From NCBI GenBank assembly GCA_963662675.2, contig CAXXHP010000003.1:186001-250000 (forward strand): a stretch of DNA of 64,000 nt, given 5' to 3'. Below are positions 18,577 through 28,868 of the stretch, one piece after another. A program made the translations under genes and the position numbers. Within the stretch, counting starts at the first letter, position 1; each line of letters opens with the position of its first letter. Under the pieces are notes generated by a model that was not told where the DNA came from, did no database searches, and worked only from the letters and a program-made list of their open reading frames with translations. This stretch comes from G963662675 sp963662675 (GTDB lineage Bacteria; Bacteroidota; Bacteroidia; Bacteroidales; Prolixibacteraceae).

Positions 18577-18674
18577 TTGAGAGAACTGAAACCCAAATGC
18601 TGGAATAATTGATCAGATATTAGTGTCTTCATTTATCAAACTATAAGATTGAAAAAATCTAATTGAGACAATCC

Positions 18675-21182
18675 ATGTCAACAGAAATTAACTACAAATT
18701 TTACCTGCGCATCGTTCTTCCTTCGGTTTTGGCGATTGCTCTATTTGTTATATCCATTTTTGCTATAATCATTCCCACTTTTGAAGAGAATATGCTTGAG
18801 CGTAAAAAGGAAATGATAGGTGAACTTACCAACGCAGCATGGAGTGTTTTAGATGAATACCAGCTGAAAGTGGAAAGTGGAAGTATTTCCTTGAATGATG
18901 CCCAAAAACAAGCGGCTGGGGTGATCGAGTTGATGCGATATGGCAGTGAATGGAATGATTATTTTTGGATCATCGACTCGCATTCCTACATGGTAATGCA
19001 TCCTTTTCGTCCTGAATTAAATGGAACAGACCTGAGTAGTTATGAAGATCCAGAAGGGACTTTGCTTTTTTCAGAAGCTGTGGAAATGGCAAATAATAAT
19101 GGAGAGGGATACATTCAATATATTTGGCAATGGAAAAATGATACGACACGAGTCGGACCAAAACTCACCTATGTAAAAGCTTATCCCCAATGGAGCTGGA
19201 TAATTGGGACTGGCGTTTATCTCGAAGACGTGCAGCTTGAAATAGCCTCATTAAAGCAGCGTTTGTTGCGAATTTCTTTACTTATCATTTCAGTCATTAT
19301 AGCCATGCTTGTGTATATGTTAAGGCAAAGCCTCATTATTGAGCGAAAGCGGAGGAATGCCGAAAATGATTTGAAATTATCGCAGCAAAAATACAAGTCA
19401 CTTGTTGAAGCTTCAACCGAAGGAACGATCATGATGATGGGTGAAAAGATAATTTTTGCCAACATAAAAATGACAGAAATGATTGCTTCACCTTCTGTTG
19501 ATTTACAAAAGATGAAGTTTGAAGATATTTTTGATTTGGAATGGAAAACGGTGCTTGCACAGCTTACAGATCCGAATAAATCGGTTAATCTTGAAGCGAA
19601 GATGAAGGTAGAAGGAGACAATCTCCGGGAGGTGATCATCTCTGTGTCGAAGGTTGATTATGCTGGCGACAGTGGTTACATTGTGGTTGCAAAAAATGTG
19701 ACCCGTCAGAAAAAACTGGAAAAAGGTTCGGACAAGTTGAGTCAGGAGTTACAAATTGCCCTTTCGCTGATGAACCAGCCTATACATTCTTTCATAAGGG
19801 AAATAATTACCTGTGGCATATCTGCAACAATTCGCGAAGCCGCAGTATTAATGACCCGTAAAAACCATGATGTTATTTTTATTCAGCAGAATGATCAGAT
19901 CATTGGCACTCTTAATGAGCGAGATTTGAAAGCGAGGGTATTGGCTTCCGGACTTTCAGATACTACCGAAGTTTCTGCTGTGATGACTTCCCCTGTAGTT
20001 AGTATCTCAGATGATGCGCTCATGTACGAGGCACTTCTTCTTTTCAAGGGAAAAGACGTTTTACATCTTTTGGTGAATAATATTGGTGATGAAAATATCG
20101 GGATGATCAGCTATTTTGATGTGCTTACCATGCAGCATAATTCACTTAATTATATGATTAAGGAAATTAAGGTTGCAGAGAATATTGAGACGCTTAGAAG
20201 TATTCATGGCCGTATGCCTGTGTTGGTAAATGCCTTGCTTGAAACAGGAGATAAAACTGGTAATATTACGCATATAATTACTTCTTTGTCCGATGCACTT
20301 ACTACTCGTATTATAGAATTGACTGTTGAGAAACTTGGAATGGCACCCTGCGATTTTGCATTTATTGCACTGGGAAGTGAGGGGAGGCGAGAGCAAACTT
20401 TGTCAACGGATCAGGATAATGCCATTGTCTTTGAAAATGTTAGCGGAAAGTTGTTGCAAGAGGCCTTTCAGTATTTCAGGAAGTTTGGCAAGGAGGTAAA
20501 CACTAAGCTCAATCATATAGGTTTTCGTTTTTGTAAAGGGGAAATTATGGCCATGAACCCGAAATGGTCACAGCCTGTTGATATTTGGAAAGCCTATTTC
20601 ACAGACTGGATAAAAAGTAGCGATCCGCAGAGCATTATGGATAGCAGTATTTTTTTTGATTTGCGCTGCATTTATGGAAATTGTGATTTTGTAGATCAGC
20701 TGTTGGGGCATATTCATCATCAGGCTGATAATCAAGCGGTCTTTTTTCAGCACTTGGCAAACCCAATTATTAAGTTTAAATCGCGACTGAGCATGTTTGG
20801 GAATATTGTGGGAGACAAGGAAGGTGGTGAAAGCAAGATAGTTGATATCAAGAAAATACAATTACCAATTGTTGGCTTCTCCAGAATTTATGCGTTAAAG
20901 CATAAGTTGCACGAAACCAATACGCTTGCTCGTATTGGTAAACTACATTCGCTGGGATTAATAAATAAAGAATTTTACGAGGAGTTGACACTTTCCTATG
21001 GTGTTCTTATGCAGTTGCGCTTGCGTTTTCAATCACAATCTGAATTAAATAATTTGAGCCCGGACAATATGGTTGATATTGGCCAGCTTACTTCCATTGA
21101 AGTGAGCACCTTGAAGAAAATCCTCTCAGTAATGGAGAACTTACAAACTCAAGTAAGTTTTGATTTCAAAGGAGGAGTTTGA
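18675..21182 (+). CDS. Cache-PAS-CBS-DUF294 nucleotidyltransferase-like sensor
   Basis: About 835 residues. TM1 (IVLPSVLAIALFVISIFAII) is followed by a periplasmic single-Cache domain (WNDYFWIIDSHSYMVMHPF ... GTGVYLED, about residues 95-185) and TM2 near residue 205. The cytoplasmic part has a PAS-like domain (VEASTEGTIMMMG), two CBS repeats (TIREAAVLMTRKNHDVIFI; VMTSPVVSISDDAL) and a DUF294 nucleotidyltransferase-like domain with GSEGRREQTLSTDQDNAIVF near residues 573-592, then the DUF294 C-terminal domain. CBS-DUF294 proteins regularly occur with SSS/DUF4212 transporters; here they are fused to an external sensor, so the protein probably senses a small carboxylate and controls uptake. ATG 18675 was chosen; an in-frame TTG at 18663 is less likely. 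Confidence 0.88.
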   Translation: MSTEINYKFYLRIVLPSVLAIALFVISIFAIIIPTFEENMLERKKEMIGELTNAAWSVLDEYQLKVESGSISLNDAQKQAAGVIELMRYGSEWNDYFWIIDSHSYMVMHPFRPELNGTDLSSYEDPEGTLLFSEAVEMANNNGEGYIQYIWQWKNDTTRVGPKLTYVKAYPQWSWIIGTGVYLEDVQLEIASLKQRLLRISLLIISVIIAMLVYMLRQSLIIERKRRNAENDLKLSQQKYKSLVEASTEGTIMMMGEKIIFANIKMTEMIASPSVDLQKMKFEDIFDLEWKTVLAQLTDPNKSVNLEAKMKVEGDNLREVIISVSKVDYAGDSGYIVVAKNVTRQKKLEKGSDKLSQELQIALSLMNQPIHSFIREIITCGISATIREAAVLMTRKNHDVIFIQQNDQIIGTLNERDLKARVLASGLSDTTEVSAVMTSPVVSISDDALMYEALLLFKGKDVLHLLVNNIGDENIGMISYFDVLTMQHNSLNYMIKEIKVAENIETLRSIHGRMPVLVNALLETGDKTGNITHIITSLSDALTTRIIELTVEKLGMAPCDFAFIALGSEGRREQTLSTDQDNAIVFENVSGKLLQEAFQYFRKFGKEVNTKLNHIGFRFCKGEIMAMNPKWSQPVDIWKAYFTDWIKSSDPQSIMDSSIFFDLRCIYGNCDFVDQLLGHIHHQADNQAVFFQHLANPIIKFKSRLSMFGNIVGDKEGGESKIVDIKKIQLPIVGFSRIYALKHKLHETNTLARIGKLHSLGLINKEFYEELTLSYGVLMQLRLRFQSQSELNNLSPDNMVDIGQLTSIEVSTLKKILSVMENLQTQVSFDFKGGV

Positions 21183-21219
21183 GAACATTTTAATGTAAAT
21201 TGCGCCCAAAATTATTACC

Positions 21220-21477
21220 ATGCCACTTACAAATAATGATGTCCTAAAAAAGCTACGTGTTGCATTGAAATTGAAAGATGATGATATCATCGAGATTTTG
21301 ATGTTATCCGATTATAAAATCTCCAAAAGTGAATTGGGTGCATTCTTCCGAAAAATAGATCACCCAAATTTCAAGCCGCTTCAAGACCAGATTTTGCGCA
21401 AGTTTTTGAACGGACTGATCATTTATAAAAGGGGTCCGATGGAGAGAAAGCCTCCAATTCCTGATAATAACGATTAA
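21220..21477 (+). CDS. DUF1456 (YehS-like) single-repeat protein
   Basis: 85 residues: NNDVLKKLRVALKLKDDDII, then DYKISKSELGAFFRK and LRKFLNGLIIYKRG are one copy of the DUF1456 repeat. E. coli YehS has two copies (about 156 residues); this has one, followed by a short Pro-rich tail, so it may dimerise to make the unit. Function unknown. Convergent with the helicase gene downstream. Confidence 0.8.
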   Translation: MPLTNNDVLKKLRVALKLKDDDIIEILMLSDYKISKSELGAFFRKIDHPNFKPLQDQILRKFLNGLIIYKRGPMERKPPIPDNND

Positions 21478-21509
21478 TCAAAAGAAAATTTCTACTATAC
21501 GCAGAAAGG

Positions 21510-22820
21510 CTAAATCACACTTACACGGATAGTTTTCTTTTTGAGTTTGCTGTTGCTGACCATCTGAATAAGGTGGTTCACCTTGGAGGCATGTACTGCT
21601 ACATAGGCACAATCTTGTTTAATTTCGATGATTCCCAATTGGTCGGCATTTATTTTGCCTTGTTTGAGGAATAATCCGGCAATGTCGCCTTTCGAAATTT
21701 TATCTCTTCGTCCTCCGGTAATATGAAGTGTTGTCCACATTGAAGCACTTGGAAGTGGAGCATCTTGTAATTCTTGAATGTCGGGGCTTGGAATAAATTC
21801 AGGCAATTCTTCTTCTTCCCACTGCAAAACGTAAGCTGTTCCGTCCATGTTCATACGGGCAGTTCTTCCGTTTCTATGGGTGAATTCCTGGCTTCGTTGT
21901 GGAAGATGATAATGAATGATGAATTTCATTTCCGGTACGTCAAGACCTCTGGCTGCCAGGTCAGTGGCAATGATTATTTGGTAAGTTCCGTTGCGGAATT
22001 TAATGAGCACGCGTTCCCGGTCTTGTTGTTCCATACCTCCATAAAAGCAGCCATGGCTAATATTTTTCTCCGTTAGAAAGTCGCTTACTCGTTGAATTGA
22101 ATCCTTATAATTACAGAATATAATTCCGGGCTGGTTCCCAATGTAGCTAAGTGTTTTTACAAGCGTTTCCAGTTTGTCTTTTGTAGGCGAGAGTACTGTC
22201 TTTACCGAAAGTTGGGAAATCTCTTCATGCAAATAATCAATATAAGTTGGATTCTTCATGCCCACAAATTGAGGAATCTCAATTTCATGCGTCGCAGATG
22301 TCAATATTCTTTTTTGTACACCGGGTAGGGCCTCAATGATTTCCTGCATTTCCTTTTCAAAACCGACTTCAAGCGATTTGTCAAATTCATCAAGCACAAG
22401 GGTTTTTATAAATTCGGTAGGAAAGCGATCCCTTCTAAAATGATCTGCAACCCTTCCTGGAGTTCCAATCAAAATAGCAGGGCGGTGTTTTAAATCCAAT
22501 TTGTCCTGAAATCCGGTTCTTCCACCGTATACGGCGTTAATTTTAAAACCGGTACCCATCTGGCGTAAAACCTGCTCAATTTGAAGAGCTAATTCTCTGG
22601 AAGGAACTAGAATCAATGTTTGAACGTCTTTGCAATCTGCATCTAACCCTTTTATGATGGGTAGCAAATAGGCCAAAGTTTTTCCTGTTCCGGTTGGCGA
22701 AAGCAAAACGGTATTGGGGTAGGATTGAATGACTGATTGAGCCTCTTCTTGCATTGGATTTAGCTGCTCAATACTCAGTTTATCCAGAATGTTCTTTTGA
22801 TTTTTTATTACGATTGACAT
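21510..22820 (-). CDS. DEAD-box RNA helicase, DbpA-like
   Basis: 436 residues. Motif I is SPTGTGKT, Ia PSRELALQ, II DEFD (a variant of DEAD), III SATH, and VI HRNGRTAR; a C-terminal DbpA-type RNA-binding domain (KGDIAGLFLKQGKINADQLG, then CAYVAVHASKVNHLIQ) is present. Role in ribosome assembly or RNA remodelling by ATP-driven unwinding is inferred from the DbpA family. A TAnnTTTG box ends only 4 nt before the ATG, so the mRNA may be nearly leaderless. Confidence 0.93.
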   Translation of the reverse strand: MSIVIKNQKNILDKLSIEQLNPMQEEAQSVIQSYPNTVLLSPTGTGKTLAYLLPIIKGLDADCKDVQTLILVPSRELALQIEQVLRQMGTGFKINAVYGGRTGFQDKLDLKHRPAILIGTPGRVADHFRRDRFPTEFIKTLVLDEFDKSLEVGFEKEMQEIIEALPGVQKRILTSATHEIEIPQFVGMKNPTYIDYLHEEISQLSVKTVLSPTKDKLETLVKTLSYIGNQPGIIFCNYKDSIQRVSDFLTEKNISHGCFYGGMEQQDRERVLIKFRNGTYQIIIATDLAARGLDVPEMKFIIHYHLPQRSQEFTHRNGRTARMNMDGTAYVLQWEEEELPEFIPSPDIQELQDAPLPSASMWTTLHITGGRRDKISKGDIAGLFLKQGKINADQLGIIEIKQDCAYVAVHASKVNHLIQMVSNSKLKKKTIRVSVI

Positions 22821-22824
22821 CGCG

Positions 22825-22832
22825 CAAAGATA
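22825..22832 (-). promoter_or_regulatory. -7 box for the DEAD-box helicase gene
   Basis: On the minus strand this reads TATCTTTG, an exact TAnnTTTG match, placed so that transcription would begin at or within a few bases of the helicase ATG at 22820. This supports that start codon. Confidence 0.6.
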
Positions 22833-22906
22833 GTGTAAAATTTAAGCGATCCACGATCTTTGTTGATTCGGCGTAATGATAAGGCTCATAGTTTGTTCTG
22901 TGCTAT

Positions 22907-25384
22907 TTATTTTGGGGATTTACTTTTTTGTTCTAAATGTTTCATAGCAAAACGAATATCAGAATAGCTGTAATTATCTCCGAGTGCCATTTTCGCTTGC
23001 CCCATAGATGCAGAATTATTATTCTTAAAATAGGTCATTATTGCATCGATCTTTGCGGGTTCAACCAAACGGTTGAGTTCCAGTTCTCCTTCTCCCACAA
23101 AATGGGCTAAATGTCCTTCAATGGTTGTTTCAGCCATTCTTCGTTCGTCGGCAATTTCGGGTATAGACTTGCCCGCTTTAAATAAAGCATAGCTGATGTG
23201 CTTGGAGTCCAGCATGGCCTTGATGGGTTCTTTATCTGCATCGAGTGGCAAATCCATTCCTTTTTCTCTACGGAAAGCGATTGTCATTTCCAGAATTTCT
23301 TTGCCGAACTGCTGCATTTTCTTCCCACCCATTCCTTTAATAGCTTTGAGCTCAACCATGCTTGCAGGGAGGTTCTCAACAATTTCCAGCAAGGTTTTTT
23401 GACTGATAATTCGGGCGATTTCAATCTTTAGAATTTTGGATTTTGAAGTACGCCAGGCAAACATCTTTTTGAAAAAATCAGGATATTTTGAATAGGCTTC
23501 ATTGCTCGATGCTTTGGTTGATTTTTTTCCGGAAAGATCAATAGATGCTTTTGCCCTGATCTCTAAATGTGTTTTCAATATAAAGCCCTCTTTGCAACTT
23601 TCAATAATGGTATTTCTTCGGGTTATCTCATGTTGAAGTTTAGAAAATGCTTCTTGAAAACTTTTTCGAATTGATTTGTTGTCGGTTGAGAAATTAGTCG
23701 AATCTAGAGGCTCAATGAGAACCGTTTTCATTTTTTCAGAAAAATAGGTTGAAGCTTTTTTTATGCGCTCTTGTAGTTGATTATTTGTTTCTGCATCGTC
23801 GCTAATACTCATCAGTTGTCTGATTTGCCCTTGGAATTTTCCGGCAATTTCAATCAATTCTGCTTTTAATGTTGGTTGAATAGACTGTAATTGTTTTCTC
23901 AGATTACCCAAAAGCAATGCGCCATGCTCATCGCACAGTTTTAGCAAATAGCTAACTTGCCACGATATGGGGTTGAAATCAAACAGGTCGGTTAGCAGTT
24001 GTTGCTGAAAGCTTTTTTTCGATTCCTGCAATTCTTTTTCTCCGGGTTGGTTTTGCTCAACCTGATTGGTGAACGAAATAACAGTCCCATCATTTTTAAT
24101 GCTTTGAACCTCAATTGGGGTGCTGAGTACCAGCCCTTCCAGCGATTTACACCGACTTAGTGCCACATAAACCTGTCCGTGTGCGAACGACTGCCGTGCG
24201 TTTATGATCGCTTTCTCGAAGGTTAAGCCTTGGCTTTTATGGATGGTAATTGCCCAAGCCAATTTCAATGGAAACTGTTCGAATGTGCCAATCACATTTT
24301 CTTCAATTTCTTGTGTGTTTTTATTGAGGGCATATTTTGCATTTTGCCATTCAGTACGTTCTACCACAATGGTAGAGTCATCTTCTTTACATTTCACTTC
24401 AATATAATCGTCTTCAATATTTACAACAATGCCAATTTTACCGTTGTAATAACGTTTATTAGGTGAACTGTCATTCCTTACAAACATCACTTGTGCATCG
24501 GGTTTCAGAACCAGATTAATCTCAGTCGGGTATATGTATTCTGGAAATTCGCCATGTATATTGGCCTCAAAAGATTCTGCTTTCGTTTTCAGCTCAATTA
24601 GCTTGGAATGATTGATTTCCTGTGCTTGATAATTATGTGTTGTTAGGGTGATGTAGCCTTCATCATCTTTGGGGTTAAAATCGGGCTGATATCTTTTATT
24701 CAACTCTTCAAGTGAAGGAGCATCAAGTTTGTTCTCACGAATCTGGTTAAGCAGGTTGATGAATTTTTTATCACGTTGCCGATATATGTGTTTTAATTCG
24801 ATACTGGTGAAGCTGGATTGTCGCAATGCCCGGCTACTGAAAAAATAGCAGGTGTCGTAATAGCTTTTCAGGAGATTCCATTCATCGTCTTTTACAACAG
24901 GAGCCAGCTGTTGTAAGTCGCCAATCATAAGTAGTTGAACACCCCCGAAAGGTCTTCTGCGATCGCGGAAACGGCGCAGCACTTCATCGATCCCATCTAG
25001 CAAGTCAGCTCTCACCATACTTATTTCATCAATCACCAACAAATCGAGGCTGCGTATGATGTTTATCTTCTCTTTGCTGTAACGCTTAATGGCAGTAGGC
25101 GCATTTAGTCCGGAAGGATTACTGATAGACATTGATGGATTTTGCTGTGGTATTTGCGGGCCAAACGACATTTGAAAGAACGAGTGAATTGTTACTCCAC
25201 CTGCATTAATCGCTGCTACTCCTGTAGGTGCAACAACAACCATTCGTTTGGTTGATACACGTTTTAAATTGTGCAAAAAGGTGGTTTTTCCGGTGCCTGC
25301 CTTGCCTGTTAAAAATACATTTTGGTTTGTATATTGAACAAAGTCAAAAGCAAGCTGTAGTTGTGGGTTTTCGATGTCTTTCAT
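22907..25384 (-). CDS. Pif1-like helicase with HRDC and C-terminal HTH domains
   Basis: 825 residues. Walker A is LTGKAGTGKTTFL near residues 25-37, Walker B VIDEISMV, then GDLQQLAPV and the C-terminal helicase motif AITIHKSQGLTFEKA, matching the Pif1/RecD-like SF1 helicases. HRDC-like helices follow near residue 650 (FAWRTSKSKILKIEIARIIS ... LKAIKGMGGKKMQQFG), then a helix-turn-helix domain (SIPEIADERRMAETTIEGHL). Such architectures are common in Bacteroidota and act in replication fork or G-quadruplex maintenance. Independent minus-strand gene. Confidence 0.93.
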   Translation of the reverse strand: MKDIENPQLQLAFDFVQYTNQNVFLTGKAGTGKTTFLHNLKRVSTKRMVVVAPTGVAAINAGGVTIHSFFQMSFGPQIPQQNPSMSISNPSGLNAPTAIKRYSKEKINIIRSLDLLVIDEISMVRADLLDGIDEVLRRFRDRRRPFGGVQLLMIGDLQQLAPVVKDDEWNLLKSYYDTCYFFSSRALRQSSFTSIELKHIYRQRDKKFINLLNQIRENKLDAPSLEELNKRYQPDFNPKDDEGYITLTTHNYQAQEINHSKLIELKTKAESFEANIHGEFPEYIYPTEINLVLKPDAQVMFVRNDSSPNKRYYNGKIGIVVNIEDDYIEVKCKEDDSTIVVERTEWQNAKYALNKNTQEIEENVIGTFEQFPLKLAWAITIHKSQGLTFEKAIINARQSFAHGQVYVALSRCKSLEGLVLSTPIEVQSIKNDGTVISFTNQVEQNQPGEKELQESKKSFQQQLLTDLFDFNPISWQVSYLLKLCDEHGALLLGNLRKQLQSIQPTLKAELIEIAGKFQGQIRQLMSISDDAETNNQLQERIKKASTYFSEKMKTVLIEPLDSTNFSTDNKSIRKSFQEAFSKLQHEITRRNTIIESCKEGFILKTHLEIRAKASIDLSGKKSTKASSNEAYSKYPDFFKKMFAWRTSKSKILKIEIARIISQKTLLEIVENLPASMVELKAIKGMGGKKMQQFGKEILEMTIAFRREKGMDLPLDADKEPIKAMLDSKHISYALFKAGKSIPEIADERRMAETTIEGHLAHFVGEGELELNRLVEPAKIDAIMTYFKNNNSASMGQAKMALGDNYSYSDIRFAMKHLEQKSKSPK

Positions 25385-25513
25385 AATACTAGGGTAAAGC
25401 TACCTTGTTTTTTTGATCTTCAAAATTGTTGAAGATTAATTCGATTTTTTACAGGTTGTGCTTTATTTAACAAAAGTATTAAAAAATGACTGATGAATGC
25501 AAGCAGCATTCGT

Positions 25514-26626
25514 TTATTGTGCATCGCACAATTTCAGCACCCAAAGTTCTACTAGTTCTGTCGCTCGCCAGTTCTGATTTCTTTGTGTTTTTTTAGATGA
25601 CTGTCCAACTTTTGCCTGTAAAAGCAATTCTTTTTGGAATCGTCCTGAGTTGGATAATTCATCTTTAATGGGATGACTTTCGGTCGCTTTTGTTTCTTGA
25701 GCCAAATTCGAAAATAAAAGAAGCACTCTTCCGTTGGTGTTTAGGTGTTTTTCTGCTTCAGAAAAAAAGCGTGGAAATAAATTGGCATCGTAGTAAATGG
25801 CCTTGTCCATTCCCTCTGAATTATGAGAAGCGGGAATCCACGGGGGATTAAACACGACTAAATCTGTTTTTGCAGGGCAGTTGGCGAATAAATCGCCATA
25901 GTGAAGCTCAATATCTAAATTCGAATCATCCCGTTTTAAATATTCGCTTATACCAATAATTGCATTTGGATTTGTGTCTGTCCCATAAATTTTATCAACC
26001 CCATGTTTTAACATCATATAGGAGAGTACTCCCGAACCGATCCCAATATCGAAAGCGGATTTTTTTCCTTCTTTATGTTCTTTCAACCAGTTGTCGAAAA
26101 GCTCTAAATGCTCGAACCTTGTAGGGAAATAAGTGCCAAAGAAAGGATGTATTTTGCTTTTTAAACCCGGAATAGCAAGGCCTTTCTCGTACCATTGCCA
26201 AGAGCTGTTTAATCCTTGAGCTTGAGGGAATGGCAATAAAAACTCATCTAATTCGGGATATAATATTTTCAGCCAACCAATTTTAGGTGCTTTTTTTACG
26301 GCTAATTTATGTTGGTAAACCTCTATTAATAGTCGATGCGAAAGCTCACGGAATGCTGAACGGTAATCACGTTGTTCTTGAAAAGATTGATCGGAATACT
26401 TTTCTTTGAGATATTTTTTTAGCACTCTCAAAATTGTAAGGCCGTAGCTGTATGAATCATCAATTAGAACATAAACGCCGTCAGCAAGAGCTTTAACAGC
26501 AATTAGTGGATCCATGCTGCGGTTATAGGGAAGTACTTCGATATCCGAAAGAATTGGCTCTGGGCGGTCAACCTTTATTTTCTGCCCCGAAATAGTCATT
26601 ATTAATCCTGATTGGTCCTTCAACAT
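25514..26626 (-). CDS. class I SAM-dependent methyltransferase with NPPW motif
   Basis: About 370 residues. The SAM-binding motif FDIGIGSGVLSYMML and the catalytic-type VVFNPPWIP motif (NPPY-like) match the HemK/RlmG/PrmC group, which methylate glutamine, adenine or guanine nitrogens. The N-terminal ~170 residues are a separate domain I do not recognise. The frame is open upstream to a TTG at 26659 and GTG at 26647; I chose ATG 26626 but this is uncertain. Target unknown. Confidence 0.82.
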   Translation of the reverse strand: MLKDQSGLIMTISGQKIKVDRPEPILSDIEVLPYNRSMDPLIAVKALADGVYVLIDDSYSYGLTILRVLKKYLKEKYSDQSFQEQRDYRSAFRELSHRLLIEVYQHKLAVKKAPKIGWLKILYPELDEFLLPFPQAQGLNSSWQWYEKGLAIPGLKSKIHPFFGTYFPTRFEHLELFDNWLKEHKEGKKSAFDIGIGSGVLSYMMLKHGVDKIYGTDTNPNAIIGISEYLKRDDSNLDIELHYGDLFANCPAKTDLVVFNPPWIPASHNSEGMDKAIYYDANLFPRFFSEAEKHLNTNGRVLLLFSNLAQETKATESHPIKDELSNSGRFQKELLLQAKVGQSSKKTQRNQNWRATELVELWVLKLCDAQ

Positions 26627-26695
26627 TTCGTCTCTAAATTTTTGCACTTTACAAAACAAGGCAAAAACCTTATAAGTATCGCATTATGCAATGCT

Positions 26696-27451
26696 TTATT
26701 TATTCGTGACTGGATGAGCAACCCGATTTTCCTTTTTCCATTTCTTTAATATGATGATCCAGACGACAATGGATATTCCAAGAATAATTAGTTTCTCATT
26801 TAGATTGATGCCATTCTTAATTAACGCGTTAAACATCATTATTTGGATAATAAGGTGGAAACAGGAGGCTGCAAAAACCGACTTTGTTAATTCCATTATT
26901 TTTCCAATCCCCCAACTACCAAAAATCAACATCGATAAAAAGAAGATATTTTCGGCAAGTGATGATCCGGTTAAGAATGTTAGATGCCAGAAATACCACA
27001 GAAAACCAATAAGTAAGGAGCGTTGCCATTCTTTCATTATTTTTAGCTCTTCTTGCAAATAAGCACGCCACCCTATTTCTTCAAAAATGCAATAAATAAA
27101 GGTTCCAATTCCTGCAAACAGTCCATAGTAGTGGATGTCTGCCTCCCTTGAATTATGAACACCTATAATAGTTAGTGCAGCAACTGGAATTATTGACATG
27201 ATAATACTCCATTTCTTAGACGTTCCGAATAATGAATATTCTGTCGGCTTTTCTTTCTTTAATGAACGGATGGAAATAATTGCTCCTATAAATAAGCCAA
27301 TTGCTCCCAAAGGGACGAAAATAGCGATGCTCCACACAGGCATTTTATCGATCGTTGCGTCTAAATCAAGCAAATCAAACCTAAAAATATTTGAAATAGA
27401 TATTCCAATCAGGTAAAATATAATAATTCGAATGAGAGTTGATTTTTTCAT
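26696..27451 (-). CDS. CPBP-family intramembrane metalloprotease-like protein
   Basis: 251 residues, about eight TM helices. The CPBP motifs are EEIGWRAYLQ (EExxxR) near residue 146 and FLWYFWHLTFL (FxxxH-type) near residue 169. Family members cleave membrane-embedded substrates or process bacteriocin-like peptides; the partner here is unknown. Single gene. Confidence 0.85.
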   Translation of the reverse strand: MKKSTLIRIIIFYLIGISISNIFRFDLLDLDATIDKMPVWSIAIFVPLGAIGLFIGAIISIRSLKKEKPTEYSLFGTSKKWSIIMSIIPVAALTIIGVHNSREADIHYYGLFAGIGTFIYCIFEEIGWRAYLQEELKIMKEWQRSLLIGFLWYFWHLTFLTGSSLAENIFFLSMLIFGSWGIGKIMELTKSVFAASCFHLIIQIMMFNALIKNGINLNEKLIILGISIVVWIIILKKWKKENRVAHPVTNK

Positions 27452-27704
27452 TTTGGCTTATCTCTTGAGTGAGACATGGGTGATAAATATAATAAAAAAT
27501 ATCCTTCAATATTTCACTGCTTGAGGTGCAATTGAAACTGATATTTGCTTTTGAAAGCAGGATATTAGTTGTTGTCGTGAGTCACTAGCATGGAAATCAA
27601 TTATGGTGAATGGCGTGAGGCCTTGAATTCTATGTTATATTCTTAACAAATTATTTTGTCTCAAATGGATTTTTTTTCATTCTTTTACAAAAAAAAATAG
27701 AGAG

Positions 27705-28868
27705 ATGAAACGAAACTATGTTACAAATACAGGTCTGTTTGCTTTGGTAATTGCCCTCGTTATTTCTTTGTCTTGGGTGTCGGTAAATATTTGGGGTGGC
27801 AGCAAGGTTGAGGCTCAGATTTCCACCCAGGTAACATACGATTCCGCAATGACAGTCAAAGAGTTTGCGGCTGATAATAATTTACCAGATAAGGTGGTAA
27901 AACAGGTTTTTGGCTTGAAGAATGCGCAAGAATTGAATTTGCCGTTAAGCAATTTTCAGGTGAAAGAAGATGAACTACTTGAAAAAGTAAATGTAGCAAC
28001 CGCTTTGTATGCCGAATCCTTATCGAAAGACTGGGTGAAGATTGTTTTGAAATTTGGTTTGTGGTTTATATTTCTGGCTTTTGTTTATGTTCTTACCCGA
28101 AAGAATAAAGTTGGGGCACATAATCGCAAGTGGCTCTATCTATTTTCTTTTGTATTATTCGGAGTCATTCTTGGATCCGATCCCAGTCCTATGGGAACGG
28201 TTAAGGATGCAATTACCATGTATGCTTTGCAAGGAGCTTTATTTATTCCACGTTTTGTTGCCTTAGCAGTATTTTTAGTGTTGGTGGTTGTTCTCAATAA
28301 ATTTATTTGTTCGTGGGGTTGCCAGCTTGGAACATTGCAGGACTTCATTTTTAGGCTCAACCGCAATAAAAATGATACAAAAGGGATTGTACGTCAATAT
28401 AAAGTTCCGTTTGCAATTAGTAATGCAATTCGTATTGGGTTTTTGGTGCTTTTCACAATAGTTGCTTTTGTGTGGACATTTGACTTGGTAGAATACATTG
28501 ATCCATTTAAGTTATTTCATCCTCAGGTGGTGAGTATCGTTGGCTGGGTATTTATTGCTGTAATTCTTGTTGCTTCTATGTTTGTGTACCGACCTTGGTG
28601 TCATTTCTTTTGTCCGTTTGGACTTGTGGGTTGGTTGGTTGAAAAACTCAGTTTTGTAAAAATAAAAGTGGATTATAACAAATGTGTTGCGTGCGGTACA
28701 TGTTCAAGCGCTTGCCCATCTTCAGTAATGGATTCCATTTTAAAACAAGATAAAACGATACCCGATTGCTTCTCATGCATGAACTGTATCAATGTTTGCC
28801 CCGAAGATGCTATTTGTTTTTCATCAGGGAAAAGAGATAAAGTACCTGAAGGGAAATTTGAAAATTGA
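27705..28868 (+). CDS. NapH/CcoG-like membrane 4Fe-4S protein
   Basis: 387 residues. TM1 near residues 9-30, then a ~95-residue periplasmic segment, and four further TM helices. Cysteine motifs WGCQLGTLQD, WCHFFCPFGLVGWL, a ferredoxin site CVACGTCSSACP and a second CFSCMNCINVCPEDAI are all intact, so two 4Fe-4S clusters are expected on the cytoplasmic side with additional CxxxCP sites in the membrane. NapH-like proteins pass electrons between quinol and periplasmic reductases; no partner reductase is adjacent. Function inferred. Confidence 0.88.
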   Translation: MKRNYVTNTGLFALVIALVISLSWVSVNIWGGSKVEAQISTQVTYDSAMTVKEFAADNNLPDKVVKQVFGLKNAQELNLPLSNFQVKEDELLEKVNVATALYAESLSKDWVKIVLKFGLWFIFLAFVYVLTRKNKVGAHNRKWLYLFSFVLFGVILGSDPSPMGTVKDAITMYALQGALFIPRFVALAVFLVLVVVLNKFICSWGCQLGTLQDFIFRLNRNKNDTKGIVRQYKVPFAISNAIRIGFLVLFTIVAFVWTFDLVEYIDPFKLFHPQVVSIVGWVFIAVILVASMFVYRPWCHFFCPFGLVGWLVEKLSFVKIKVDYNKCVACGTCSSACPSSVMDSILKQDKTIPDCFSCMNCINVCPEDAICFSSGKRDKVPEGKFEN

